Shown: piece by piece, positions 1 through 7,460 of the stretch
How positions within the stretch are numbered: position 1 is the stretch's first letter
Layout of the letters: each line of letters begins with the position of its first letter
NCBI RefSeq assembly: GCF_015910445.1
Contig: NZ_CP048882.1
Location: 4,340,001-4,404,000 of the forward strand
Source of the DNA: Streptomyces bathyalis
Lineage (GTDB): Bacteria > Actinomycetota > Actinomycetes > Streptomycetales > Streptomycetaceae
Direction of reading: 5' to 3'
DNA: 64,000 bases
The notes under the pieces: model-generated
Seen by the model: only the letters and a program-made list of their open reading frames with translations
What the model was told of the DNA's origin: nothing
Database searches by the model: none
Made by a program: the position numbers and the translations under genes

Positions 1-711
1 GACGCCGCTGTGCAGGGGCAGTTCGGTGACGTGGGTCGCGGTGGCGGCGACGCGGCGCAGAGGGCGCAGCGCGATGCGCACCATCGCCGCGCCCGCGAGG
101 CCCGCGGCGATCAGGCCGGCGGCCGATACGCAGATCTCGACCACGACGAGGGTCCTCAGCGTCGACTGGACGCCGCTCATCGGCAGGCCTAGCAGCAGTC
201 CGTCCACCTGGCCGCCCAGCTCTTCCGGCAGCCCGCCGGACTGGACGCGGTAGTCGCCCAGGCCCGGCAGTGACACCGTGTGCGGACGGCCGTCGCGCGG
301 CACATCGTCGAGCGCCGCGCGCTGGTCGGCCGTCAGCCTGGTGAGCCGGTCCAACTGGTCGGTGCCGGGGCCGCCGCCGGGGTCCGTGCTTCGCGCGGCG
401 CTGGTGAGCCGGCCGTCGTCGCTCGTGCGAGCCCCGACGGTGCCGATGGGCTGTCCGGGGATGGCGACGAACCGTACGTCGTCAGGTTGCGGGAGGGCGG
501 CGCCCGGGGGCCCGTACGAACGCTGCACCGAAGCACGCAGTTCGTCGTCAAGACGCGATTCGAGCGAGGAGTTGACGGCGACGGCGGTGACCGTGCCGAT
601 CACCGCGCACACGACGGCGATCAGCGTCACGGCGGCGACGACGAGCTGAGTGCGCAGCGACCAGCGCCCGGACGTCCCGGCCGGACGTCGCGACGGCTGC
701 CGCCGTATCAC
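1..711 (-). CDS. sensor histidine kinase, N-terminal part (cut by window edge)
   Basis: Membrane sensor kinase that would autophosphorylate on His and pass phosphate to the regulator encoded just upstream. Translating the minus strand from GTG at 711 gives 237 uninterrupted codons to the window edge. Visible are a first membrane segment (about residues 23-46), an extracytoplasmic domain of about 140 residues, a second membrane segment (about 188-212) and the start of a HAMP linker with an ALRPL motif. The His-box and ATPase domains lie outside the window. The GTG start overlaps the regulator's TGA stop (GTGA), so the pair is translationally coupled. The signal is not identifiable. The call rests on topology, HAMP onset and operon context. 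Confidence 0.85.
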   Translation of the reverse strand, partial: MIRRQPSRRPAGTSGRWSLRTQLVVAAVTLIAVVCAVIGTVTAVAVNSSLESRLDDELRASVQRSYGPPGAALPQPDDVRFVAIPGQPIGTVGARTSDDGRLTSAARSTDPGGGPGTDQLDRLTRLTADQRAALDDVPRDGRPHTVSLPGLGDYRVQSGGLPEELGGQVDGLLLGLPMSGVQSTLRTLVVVEICVSAAGLIAAGLAGAAMVRIALRPLRRVAATATHVTELPLHSGV

Positions 712-1562
712 GGCCGTTCGCCTCCGCCGGAGCGGCCGGAGGCACCGGAGCCCCCGAAGCCGGAGCCGCCGCAGCCGACGATGTGCCGGGCGGACGCGTC
801 CGGTTCGCCGCCGACGGGGGCTTGCGGGGCGGCACCCGGGGACTGCTCGTCGGACGGGGGCTTGATGAGATACCCCGCGCCCCGGCGGGTGTGGATCAGC
901 GGCGTCCGTCCGGCGTCGATCTTCCGTCGCAGATACGAGATGTAGAGCTCGACGACGTTGGCCCGGCCGCCGAAGTCGTAGCTCCACACCCGGTCGAGTA
1001 TCTGCGCCTTGCTCAGCACCCGGCGCGGGTTCCGCATGAGGTAGCGCAGCAGCTCGAACTCCGTCGCGGTGAGCTGGACCTCGGTGTCTCCCCGGGTCAC
1101 TTCGTGGCTCTCCTCGTCGAGCGTGAGGTCGCCGACCTGGAGCACCGACTCCGGGCGTCCCGTGAGCGCCCCCGATCTGCGCAGCAGCCCGCGCAGCCGT
1201 GCCACGAGCTCCTCGAGCGAGAACGGTTTGGTGACGTAGTCGTCGCCGCCGGCCGTCAGTCCGGCGATGCGGTCCTCCACGGCGTCCTTGGCCGTGAGGA
1301 ACAGCACCGGGACCTCGGGCAGTTCGCGCCGCAGTCCGCCGAGCACGGTCAGTCCGTCCATGTCGGGCAGCATCACGTCGAGGACGACGGCGTCCGGCCG
1401 CCATGCCCGAGCGGTGCGCAGCGCCGAGGTGCCGTCGCCCTCCGCGCGGGTCTCCCAGCCCTCGTAGCGAAGGGCCATGGAGAGCAGATCGGCGAGCGCG
1501 TCCTCGTCGTCGACCACGAGGACCCGGGACGGGCGGCCGCAGGACGCGGCGTTGTCGTTCAT
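708..1562 (-). CDS. OmpR/PhoB-family response regulator
   Basis: DNA-binding regulator of the two-component pair. The receiver domain spans about residues 12-125, with the acidic pair D18/D19, phospho-acceptor D62 (VVLDVMLPDMDG), T90 and K112 (VTKPF). The winged-helix domain is at about 145-237 and ends RRGAGYLIKP. A 45-residue Gly/Ser-rich tail with one Cys follows, which is longer than usual for the family. The ATG at 1562 is adopted. A GTG two codons upstream (1568) has a better-spaced AGGAAAGAG and is an equally good start. The downstream kinase overlaps by four bases. Three 11-bp direct repeats lie about 35-65 bp upstream of the start and may be autoregulatory sites. Confidence 0.92.
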   Translation of the reverse strand: MNDNAASCGRPSRVLVVDDEDALADLLSMALRYEGWETRAEGDGTSALRTARAWRPDAVVLDVMLPDMDGLTVLGGLRRELPEVPVLFLTAKDAVEDRIAGLTAGGDDYVTKPFSLEELVARLRGLLRRSGALTGRPESVLQVGDLTLDEESHEVTRGDTEVQLTATEFELLRYLMRNPRRVLSKAQILDRVWSYDFGGRANVVELYISYLRRKIDAGRTPLIHTRRGAGYLIKPPSDEQSPGAAPQAPVGGEPDASARHIVGCGGSGFGGSGASGRSGGGERP

Positions 1563-1595
1563 CGGCACAGCATGTGGCTCTTTCCTGAGTACTGC

Positions 1596-1626
1596 CTGTG
1601 AGTTCGCTGTGAGAACGCTGAGAGCG
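1596..1626. promoter_or_regulatory. three 11-bp direct repeats upstream of the response regulator
   Basis: CTGTGAGTTCG, CTGTGAGAACG and CTGAGAGCG follow each other with an 11-bp period. One helical turn spacing of direct half-sites is the usual binding geometry of OmpR/PhoB-type regulators. The position just upstream of the regulator start suggests autoregulation. Binding is inferred. Confidence 0.55.
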
Positions 1627-1847
1627 CCCGCTTCGCGCCGGGGCGCCCGACCGGGTACGAGGCCCGCGTACGCGGTGGCCCTACGGGAGGTCTGGCCGTT
1701 CACCGGGACGAGGGGGCGCGGCAGCGGCCACGGTCGCGCACCGGCACCCCTTGTGGAACAGACGGCGGTCACGAGAGGTTCCGGAGGTTCCCGGTCTCTG
1801 ACGTCCCTCCGGCCGGTGGGCCGAGGTCCGGAGCCCTCGCCACACAG

Positions 1848-1888
1848 CCCTGCGCCCCGCGGCCGGGTTCCGGCCGCGGGGCGCAGGG
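1848..1888 (-). terminator. strong hairpin terminator of the lamin-tail gene
   Basis: Perfect 18-bp stem (1848-1865 with 1871-1888) and a 5-nt loop, 18 bp downstream of the stop at 1907. No U-tract follows on the minus strand, as is common for streptomycete terminators. The rest of 1569-1906 holds only the response-regulator upstream region. Confidence 0.75.
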
Positions 1889-1906
1889 TTCAAGCGGTGC
1901 TACCGG

Positions 1907-2365
1907 TCAGCGGCGGCCGTAGCGGCCCCACGCCTTGGTGTCGATCCAGCGGCCGTCGTCGTCGCGGAGGGTGGCGGCGTCGCGGCTGTCCCACACCGAG
2001 GTCCTGCGGTCCTGGTAGACGTGGCGGCCGTTGTCGTGGCCGACGCCGGTGTGGACGATGACCGAGGAGTGGCCACGCAGCCACACGTGACGGAAGCGGT
2101 AGCGGTTGCCGTCGCGGTCGGTGAGGGTCCAGCCGTTCAGCCGCACCGTGTGGTGGCCGGTGTTGCGCACCTCGACCCATTCCGAGTTCAGGCCGCGGTC
2201 GTAGCGGCTGTTCCAGCCGGTGTCGTGCTGCACCTGTCCGATCTTCACCGCCGAGCGCGGGGCGTGCGAGTGGTCGGAGGCCGTCGCCGGGAGCGCTGCC
2301 GCACCCAGCAGGGCTCCCGAGGCCAGAAGTGTTGCCGCGAGGCGGAGCGGACGAGAAGCAGACAT
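1907..2365 (-). CDS. secreted lamin-tail-domain (LTD) protein
   Basis: Small exported protein of 152 residues. A Sec-type signal peptide is evident (SRPLRLAATLLASGALLGAA, cleavage near ALPATA-S). The mature part is a single lamin-tail fold: VKIGQVQHDT, then WVEVRNTGHHTVRLNGWTLTD, a VIVHTGVG segment and a final TLRDDDGRWIDTKAW strand. The domain is an Ig-like fold found on many extracellular actinobacterial proteins, but its ligand here is unknown. The start ATG at 2365 is chosen because GAGGAG lies 7 nt upstream and the signal peptide begins there. Upstream in-frame codons extend to 2512 but lack such a site. It is monocistronic, with a strong hairpin downstream. Confidence 0.85.
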   Translation of the reverse strand: MSASRPLRLAATLLASGALLGAAALPATASDHSHAPRSAVKIGQVQHDTGWNSRYDRGLNSEWVEVRNTGHHTVRLNGWTLTDRDGNRYRFRHVWLRGHSSVIVHTGVGHDNGRHVYQDRRTSVWDSRDAATLRDDDGRWIDTKAWGRYGRR

Positions 2366-2577
2366 GTGGTGTCTCCTCGAAGTCGTGCACACACGGCCGG
2401 ACTTGGCCGGCCGGTGCGATCGGATTCCCGGCCGAGTGCCGAGGGCAACCAATGTGATCGGACATCTTCGTGCAGAAGCCGCATACAGGGCTCTATTGCA
2501 GAACACGGACAAATCCGGGACGGACTTGTGAAGTGAGAACCGCCCGGCCCGCGCCTGCGCCGTCCCGACGTGGCGCC

Positions 2578-2613
2578 GGGGGCATGTCGGCCGCTCGGCC
2601 GTGGCATGCCCCC
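2578..2613 (-). terminator. hairpin terminator after the four-helix membrane protein
   Basis: GGGGGCATG (2578-2586) pairs with CATGCCCCC (2605-2613). The enclosed loop holds a nested CGGCCG/CGGCCG pair. It lies 22 bp downstream of the stop codon at 2636. Confidence 0.65.
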
Positions 2614-2635
2614 TGGACAGCGGGACCGGACCGGT

Positions 2636-3055
2636 TCACATGCGCTTCAGCCCGATGTACTGGAGCCCCGCGAACAGGCCGACCACGAGTGCCTGGAGGA
2701 CGATCCAGACCTCGCCGGCAAGGGTCGGGGAGAGGAAGGAGAACAGCGTCACAATGCTGGCGACGGCCCACAGGAAATTCACGGCGATCACGGCGCCCAG
2801 GGCGTTCTTGTTCATGCTCGGGCGCGTTCCGGCCGCCAGAACGCCGATTGCGTAGACGAGAAGGAAAGCGCCGATCGGATACTGCACCGATGTCTCGATT
2901 CCCAAAAGGGAGTCGAGAACTGTGGCGAGCGCCAGATAGCCGATTCCATTGAGTCCGGTGACGACCCCGTCCAGCTTGAGTGCGAGGCGGGCGAGACCGT
3001 CGGATGCAGGCACTCCCGCTGTCGCGGCGGCCCCGGAGTACTGTGTCGATGCCAC
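2636..3055 (-). CDS. small integral membrane protein (four helices), function unknown
   Basis: 139-residue protein with four predicted membrane helices: about residues 33-52 (GYLALATVLDSLLG), 58-77 (IGAFLLVYAIGVLAAG), 87-108 (GAVIAVNFLWAVASIVTLF) and 112-136 (LAGEVWIVLQALVVGLFAG). It ends in a short basic tail. No catalytic motif or named family was recognised; the size and topology resemble small streptomycete membrane proteins of unknown role. The GTG start at 3055 follows GAGAGGAC with about 8 nt spacing. It is monocistronic with a hairpin downstream. An inverted repeat 175 bp upstream (3228-3244) could be an operator. Confidence 0.75.
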   Translation of the reverse strand: MASTQYSGAAATAGVPASDGLARLALKLDGVVTGLNGIGYLALATVLDSLLGIETSVQYPIGAFLLVYAIGVLAAGTRPSMNKNALGAVIAVNFLWAVASIVTLFSFLSPTLAGEVWIVLQALVVGLFAGLQYIGLKRM

Positions 3056-3227
3056 TGGCGTTCGTCCTCTCGTGAGTCACGGTCAAGAATTGATCGCGAA
3101 CAGATGCCGTCATCACGGCGGAGGTGAGCGCGCGCGTATTCGTCCCTTGTCCGGGTCCGTTCCCGGGCCGGGAATTCTCGGCCGCTGCCCCGTGCGGGAC
3201 GATAGCCAGGGCCGGAAAGGCACAACA

Positions 3228-3244
3228 ATTACCTCCCGGGTAAT
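3228..3244. promoter_or_regulatory. 17-bp inverted repeat, operator-like
   Basis: ATTACC-TCCCG-GGTAAT is a perfect 6-bp inverted repeat around 5 bp. It stands out as relatively AT-rich against the local composition. It lies in the 380-bp space between the membrane protein start (3055) and the aldolase 3' end (3436). No gene was seen in that space. Confidence 0.35.
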
Positions 3245-3435
3245 GCCGGGGATGCCGGGCGCCCGGAGTCTCCGGTCGAGGAGGGACGTCAGAACTCGGG
3301 GCCGTGGGCTCCCTGGGACCGGCGGCCGGTTCCTTCGCCTCCTCCGGCGTCGCGAACAGTGTCGTGCAGAAGGCCGCATGAGGTCGTTGTGCGTGAGCGT
3401 CACCCGGCTGTCCAGGATCAGCGGCGTGGACGGGC

Positions 3436-4187
3436 TCAGCGCTCCGCCGTGCCCATGGCCGTCGCGATCGCCGTGGACAGGAGCGCGGTGTCGATCCCGA
3501 TCGCGGCGAAGTCGTACGGTCCGCTGTCCGCCGACTCGTACGCCTCGCGAGTGCCGAAGAACTGCCCCACCGGCACACCGCCTCGCGGCAGCGGCCGACG
3601 ACGTGCCGCACCGCCTGCCGCACGGAGGCGGCTTCGGCCTGCCCGGGCACGCCCATGCTGCCCGACAGGTCGTACGGCCCGATGAAGATGCCGCCGACAC
3701 CCGGCACGGCGAGGATCTCGTCGATGTTGCGCACACCCTCCGCGCTCTCGATCTGCAGCACGACACGAGTGGCGTCGTTCGCCTCCGCGAGATGACCGGT
3801 GAAGTTCCGCCCGTAGCCGTGGGCCCTTCCGATCCCGACCGACCGGCGGCCGAGCGGTGGGTACTTGGCGAAGGCGACGAGCCGGCGGGCGGTCGCCGCG
3901 TCGTCGACCTGGGGACAGATGATCCCCTCACAGCCGGCGTCCAGCGCCTGGGTGACGTACTGCTGGTCGGCGGCCGGAACGCGAACGAGGACGGGTGTCC
4001 GACCCTTTCCGGCGAGCAGCGCCCCGAGCTGCGTCGGGGCGATGGCTCCGTGCTCGCAGTCGAGGAAGAGCCAGTCGCAGCCCGCGAGGACGCTGATCTC
4101 CACGATGCGCGGATCGGGCAGGGTCACGATGGTCCCCAGCCGCGTGGGGTGCTCCGGCCGGACGGGGGCGGGGAACGGCTCTGGCAC
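3436..4187 (-). pseudogene. HpcH/HpaI-type aldolase with a single-base frameshift
   Basis: Class II pyruvate-dependent aldolase family (2,4-dihydroxyheptanedioate aldolase type), which cleaves 4-hydroxy-2-oxo acids to pyruvate and an aldehyde. The GTG start at 4187 has GAGGAGG 4 nt upstream. The first frame gives LGTIVTLPDPRIVEI, FLDCEHGA, VLVRVPA, DAGCEGIICPQV, VLQIESAEGV and IGPYDLSGSMG, the metal- and substrate-binding signature of the family. Near 3580 the frame is lost: after CREA, the conserved end (VPVGQFFGTREAYES...FAAIGIDTALL) continues in another frame to TGA at 3436-3438. The 752-bp length is one base short of a whole number of codons, so one base appears deleted. It could be a true pseudogene or a sequence error. 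Confidence 0.85.
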
Positions 4188-4221
4188 GGAACCTCCTCGG
4201 GCTGCGGACGGTGGGCGCCGA

Positions 4222-4262
4222 ACCGCGGTGTACGCGGTCGCCGGCTGCCTGACCAGGCAGCC
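4222..4262. promoter_or_regulatory. two inverted repeats upstream of the aldolase
   Basis: ACCGCG-GTGTA-CGCGGT (4222-4238) is followed by GGCTGCCTG-AC-CAGGCAGCC (4243-4262). Both lie 35-75 bp upstream of the aldolase start. The 2-bp centre of the second is too tight for a good hairpin and fits a protein-binding palindrome better. The regulator is unknown. Confidence 0.35.
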
Positions 4263-4323
4263 TAGGCGCGGGCGTTCCCGTGCCGGCCCATCGGGCGCGC
4301 CCGGCCGCCGGTATGCAGCCCAG

Positions 4324-4635
4324 CTAGGGCAGTTTCGGGTCGCAGGCGTCGCAGGGTTCCACGCGGCGCCCCTCTCTTCGGCGTTGGGCCTGGACGGCTC
4401 GGGCGTCCAGGGGTTCGCCGGTGGCGAGCATGCAGTCCGCACGGTGCAGGATGCCGACCCGGATCTCGCCGACGCGGGCGCGGCGCCACTGGATCGACCA
4501 GCCGGCGCGAGGGAGGGACGGTTCGGGGGTGCCGTTCTCCGCTCGTTCGATGGCACGCTGCACGGCAGCGAGCTGGACGAGCAGGTACCGCTCGATGGTG
4601 CGGAGGCGTGGCACATCGCGCGGGTACTCGGACAT
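4324..4635 (-). CDS. DUF6233-family small protein
   Basis: 103-residue soluble protein. The N-terminal helix (RLRTIERYLLVQLAAVQRAIERAE) is followed by the small domain seen in many paralogous streptomycete proteins: WSIQ.RR.RVGEIRVGILHRADCML, then a helix, then PCDACDPKLP. The conserved Cys/His residues (HRADC, CDAC) could bind metal, but this is inferred. The function is unknown; the family is largely restricted to Streptomyces and present in many copies. The start ATG at 4635 lacks a strong ribosome binding site. Confidence 0.7.
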   Translation of the reverse strand: MSEYPRDVPRLRTIERYLLVQLAAVQRAIERAENGTPEPSLPRAGWSIQWRRARVGEIRVGILHRADCMLATGEPLDARAVQAQRRREGRRVEPCDACDPKLP

Positions 4636-4917
4636 GCGTTCGATCGTAACGGGGTCGATGTGCCGGGCCCACCACCCCTTTCCGGACGGCGCCCGGGCAT
4701 GCGGCGAGTTGATTGCCGGGACGCCCGTCCGCGCTCCCCGGCTTGCTGATTGGATCGACGGCAGCGGCAGGCAGGCGTTACGGCGTCGGCGGCCGCTGAG
4801 GAGAGGGCGCTGCTTCTGCGGAGTCGACGGGGAGTCCGCGGGGGTGCTTCATCTTGGACCCGTGCACGGGTGGTCGATCCCGGTAGCGCGCCCGCTGGCA
4901 ACGAAAGAGGCATGGCC

Positions 4918-5760
4918 GTGACACTGCACGATCCACAGCAGCAACTCGACGCGACCGACAGCAGGGAGCCCGCCGCAGCGGTGCGGGTGAGAGGGCTGTG
5001 GAAGCAGTTCGGCGGACAGGTCGCCGTCGGGGGGATCGATCTCGACATCCCTGCCGGGAAGTTCGTGGGCCTGGTCGGTCCGAACGGGGCCGGCAAGACC
5101 ACCACCCTCTCCATGATCACCGGCCTGCTGCGCCCCGACTCCGGCACCGTCGAGGTGAGCGGGCGCGACGTGTGGCGCGACCCGGTCGACGTCAAGTCCC
5201 GTATCGGGGTGCTGCCCGAGGGGCTGCGCCTGTTCGAGAGGCTCTCCGGGCGCGAGTTGCTGAGCCATCTCGGCGCTCTGCGTGGCTTCCCCCGCGAGGA
5301 GGCGGACCGGCGCACGACGCAGCTGCTCGAGACGCTCGACCTCGTCGGCGCGCAGCACAAGCTGATCGTCGACTACTCCACGGGCATGCGGAAGAAGATC
5401 GGCCTGGCCGCGGCGCTGCTGCACAACCCCGAAGTGCTGTTCCTGGACGAGCCGTTCGAGGGTGTGGACCCGGTCTCCGCGACGACGATCCGCGGTGTGC
5501 TCGAGCGCTACACGACCTCCGGTGCGACGGTCGTCTTCTCCAGTCATGTCATGGAACTGGTGGAGTCGCTGTGCGACTGGGTCGCCGTGATGGCCGTGGG
5601 CAGCATCCGCGCGCACGGCCCTCTCGCGGACGTCAGGGGCTCGGCCGGCTCCCTGCACGAGGCGTTCCTCCACCTCGTCGGGGCGCACGAGCGTGCGGCC
5701 GCCGGTGACAGCCTCGACTGGCTGGGCGGTGGCAGCAGCCGTCGGGACGGTGCCGAGTGA
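4918..5760 (+). CDS. ABC transporter ATP-binding subunit (ABC-2 exporter type)
   Basis: Cytoplasmic ATPase of 280 residues that drives the membrane partner encoded immediately downstream. Visible motifs are Walker A GPNGAGKTT, Q-loop region IGVLPEGLRLFERLSG, a variant signature YSTGMRKK, Walker B VLFLDEPFEGVD and H-loop SSHVME. The protein lacks the C-terminal extension of drug-resistance types. GTG at 4918 is preferred because AGAGG sits 7 nt upstream; the ATG at 4912 is too close to it. The stop overlaps the permease start (GTGA at 5757-5760). The substrate is unknown. Nothing else was seen in the 280 bp upstream. Confidence 0.92.
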   Translation: MTLHDPQQQLDATDSREPAAAVRVRGLWKQFGGQVAVGGIDLDIPAGKFVGLVGPNGAGKTTTLSMITGLLRPDSGTVEVSGRDVWRDPVDVKSRIGVLPEGLRLFERLSGRELLSHLGALRGFPREEADRRTTQLLETLDLVGAQHKLIVDYSTGMRKKIGLAAALLHNPEVLFLDEPFEGVDPVSATTIRGVLERYTTSGATVVFSSHVMELVESLCDWVAVMAVGSIRAHGPLADVRGSAGSLHEAFLHLVGAHERAAAGDSLDWLGGGSSRRDGAE

Positions 5761-7364
5761 GCGCGGCCCCGTCCGTCACCTGGACGTTCACGCGTCTGAA
5801 GCTGTCCCTGCTGCGCAACGGACTGCGCCGGTCCTCGGGCCGGACCGCCGCCTTCGTCGTCTCCGTCGTGCTCGTTCTGCTGCTCGGCACGGGCCAGCTC
5901 CTGGGGATGCTCCTGCTGCGCGGCAACGAGTACGCCGCCGCCGGTGTCGTGCCGCTCGCCGCTCTGATGGCGCTCGGCTGGGCCGTGATGCCGGTCTTCT
6001 TCCCCGGAGGCGACGAGACGCTCGACCCGACGCGGCTCGTGATGCTTCCGCTGCGGGCCCGCCAGCTCATGCCGGGTCTGCTGATCGCCTCCCTCGTCGG
6101 GATCGGCCCGCTGTTCACGGTGCTCGTCGGGGCCGGTACGGTGCTCGCCCTCGCGCAGGGCGTCGCGGGGGCGGCGGCCGCGGTGATCGCCCTTCCGCTG
6201 CTGGTCCTCGTGTGCCTGGCGTTGGCGCGGGCGGTGGCCGCGGTCAACGTCCGCCTGCTCACCAGCCGCCGAGGCCGTGATCTGGCGCTGCTGAGCGGCC
6301 TGGTCATCGCCGTCGGGATCCAGCTGCTCAACCTCGGTTTCCAACGGCTGAGCGAGTCCGGGGGGCTCGCGCCGCTCGAACCCGTGGCAGACGCACTCGC
6401 CTGGGTTCCGCCCGCCTCCGCCGTGGCAGCCGTGCAGTCGGCGGGTGAGGGCGCGTACGGCTCCGCCCTGGCTCAAGTCGCCCTGTCCGGCGCCGCGTTG
6501 GCGGTGCTCCTGTGGTGGTGGTACCGCAGCCTGGACCGGTTGATGACCTCGCCGGACGCCTCGACGGTCCAGGCCACCACGGGGCCGGAGAGGGCCCGGG
6601 GCCGCGCCGGCGGCAAGGGACTCACCCGGCTCCTGCCCGAGGGCCGCACCGGTGCGGTGATGCTGCGCAGCCTGCGCTACGTCTGGCGCGATCCCAAGAC
6701 GAAGGTGGGGTGGGCGTCGTCGCTCGGTGTGGGTGTGCTGCTGCCGGTGGTGTTCGCCGCTCAGGGCAACGGCAGTGCGTACAACGCCTGTTGGGTTGCG
6801 GGGCTGCTCGGCATCCAGATGTACAACCAGTTCGGGCAGGACTACTCGGCCTTCTGGCTGGTGGCCTCGACGATCTCCGACCCGCGCGACGCGTACGTCG
6901 AGATGCGCGCCCGGATGCTGGCCATCGCGCTCATCGCGGTGCCCTACGTCGCGGCGGTCGTGGTGGTCTGCGCCGTGCTCCTCGGGGAGTGGCAGAAGAT
7001 CCCCGAAGTGCTGGGGCTGGCACTGGGGTTGCTCGGTGTGCTGCTGGCGACCGGAGTCTTCACCTCGTACCGCTTCCCGTACTCCATCCCGCAGGACAAC
7101 GGCTACAAGAACGTCGCCCCCGGTCAGGGTTCCCTCGCCTACCTCAGCATCTTCGGCGGCATCATCATCGGTGCCCTGATGTGCTCTCCGCTGGCCGCGC
7201 TGACGATCTGGCTGCACCTCTCCGGAGGGCACGCGTGGCTGTGGGCCGTGCTGCCGATCGGACTCCTCTACGGGGTCTCCGCGCCCGCCCTCGCGCTGCG
7301 GGTCGCGGCACCGCGGGTCGCGGCGCGGCTTCCGGAGATCCTCACGGCCGTCAGCCGGGGCTGA
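5757..7364 (+). CDS. ABC-2 type membrane permease
   Basis: 535-residue polytopic membrane protein, translationally coupled to the ATPase. It has two blocks of hydrophobic helices (about residues 30-275 and 320-520) separated by a charged cytoplasmic linker (PDASTVQATTGPERARGRAGGKGLTRLLPEGRTGAVM). Such split architecture is typical of large streptomycete ABC exporter subunits. No extracellular domain of note is visible. The pair probably exports a lipid, peptide or small molecule, but neither gene shows specificity. It ends at a bidirectional hairpin shared with the convergent FG-GAP gene. Confidence 0.85.
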   Translation: MSAAPSVTWTFTRLKLSLLRNGLRRSSGRTAAFVVSVVLVLLLGTGQLLGMLLLRGNEYAAAGVVPLAALMALGWAVMPVFFPGGDETLDPTRLVMLPLRARQLMPGLLIASLVGIGPLFTVLVGAGTVLALAQGVAGAAAAVIALPLLVLVCLALARAVAAVNVRLLTSRRGRDLALLSGLVIAVGIQLLNLGFQRLSESGGLAPLEPVADALAWVPPASAVAAVQSAGEGAYGSALAQVALSGAALAVLLWWWYRSLDRLMTSPDASTVQATTGPERARGRAGGKGLTRLLPEGRTGAVMLRSLRYVWRDPKTKVGWASSLGVGVLLPVVFAAQGNGSAYNACWVAGLLGIQMYNQFGQDYSAFWLVASTISDPRDAYVEMRARMLAIALIAVPYVAAVVVVCAVLLGEWQKIPEVLGLALGLLGVLLATGVFTSYRFPYSIPQDNGYKNVAPGQGSLAYLSIFGGIIIGALMCSPLAALTIWLHLSGGHAWLWAVLPIGLLYGVSAPALALRVAAPRVAARLPEILTAVSRG

Positions 7365-7374
7365 GGCCGGTTTG

Positions 7375-7416
7375 CCACCGGGCCCGGGCGCCGCGAACGG
7401 TCCCCGGGCCCGGTGG
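7375..7416. terminator. bidirectional hairpin terminator
   Basis: CCACCGGGCCCGGG (7375-7388) pairs perfectly with 7403-7416 around a 14-nt loop, between the convergent permease and FG-GAP genes. Confidence 0.75.
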
Positions 7417-7460
7417 ACCCGGCCGGGCGGGCGCGTCGGCCCCCGCCCGGCGGTGACGCG

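Noticed and set aside
4324..4635. Possible helix-turn-helix regulator for the aldolase
   Set aside because: Sequence fits DUF6233 and not a DNA-binding fold.
2493..5360. Very long minus-strand open frame spanning several genes
   Set aside because: It reads through the antisense and alternate frames of the aldolase, DUF6233 and ABC genes; only short parts match real proteins. High GC content creates such frames.
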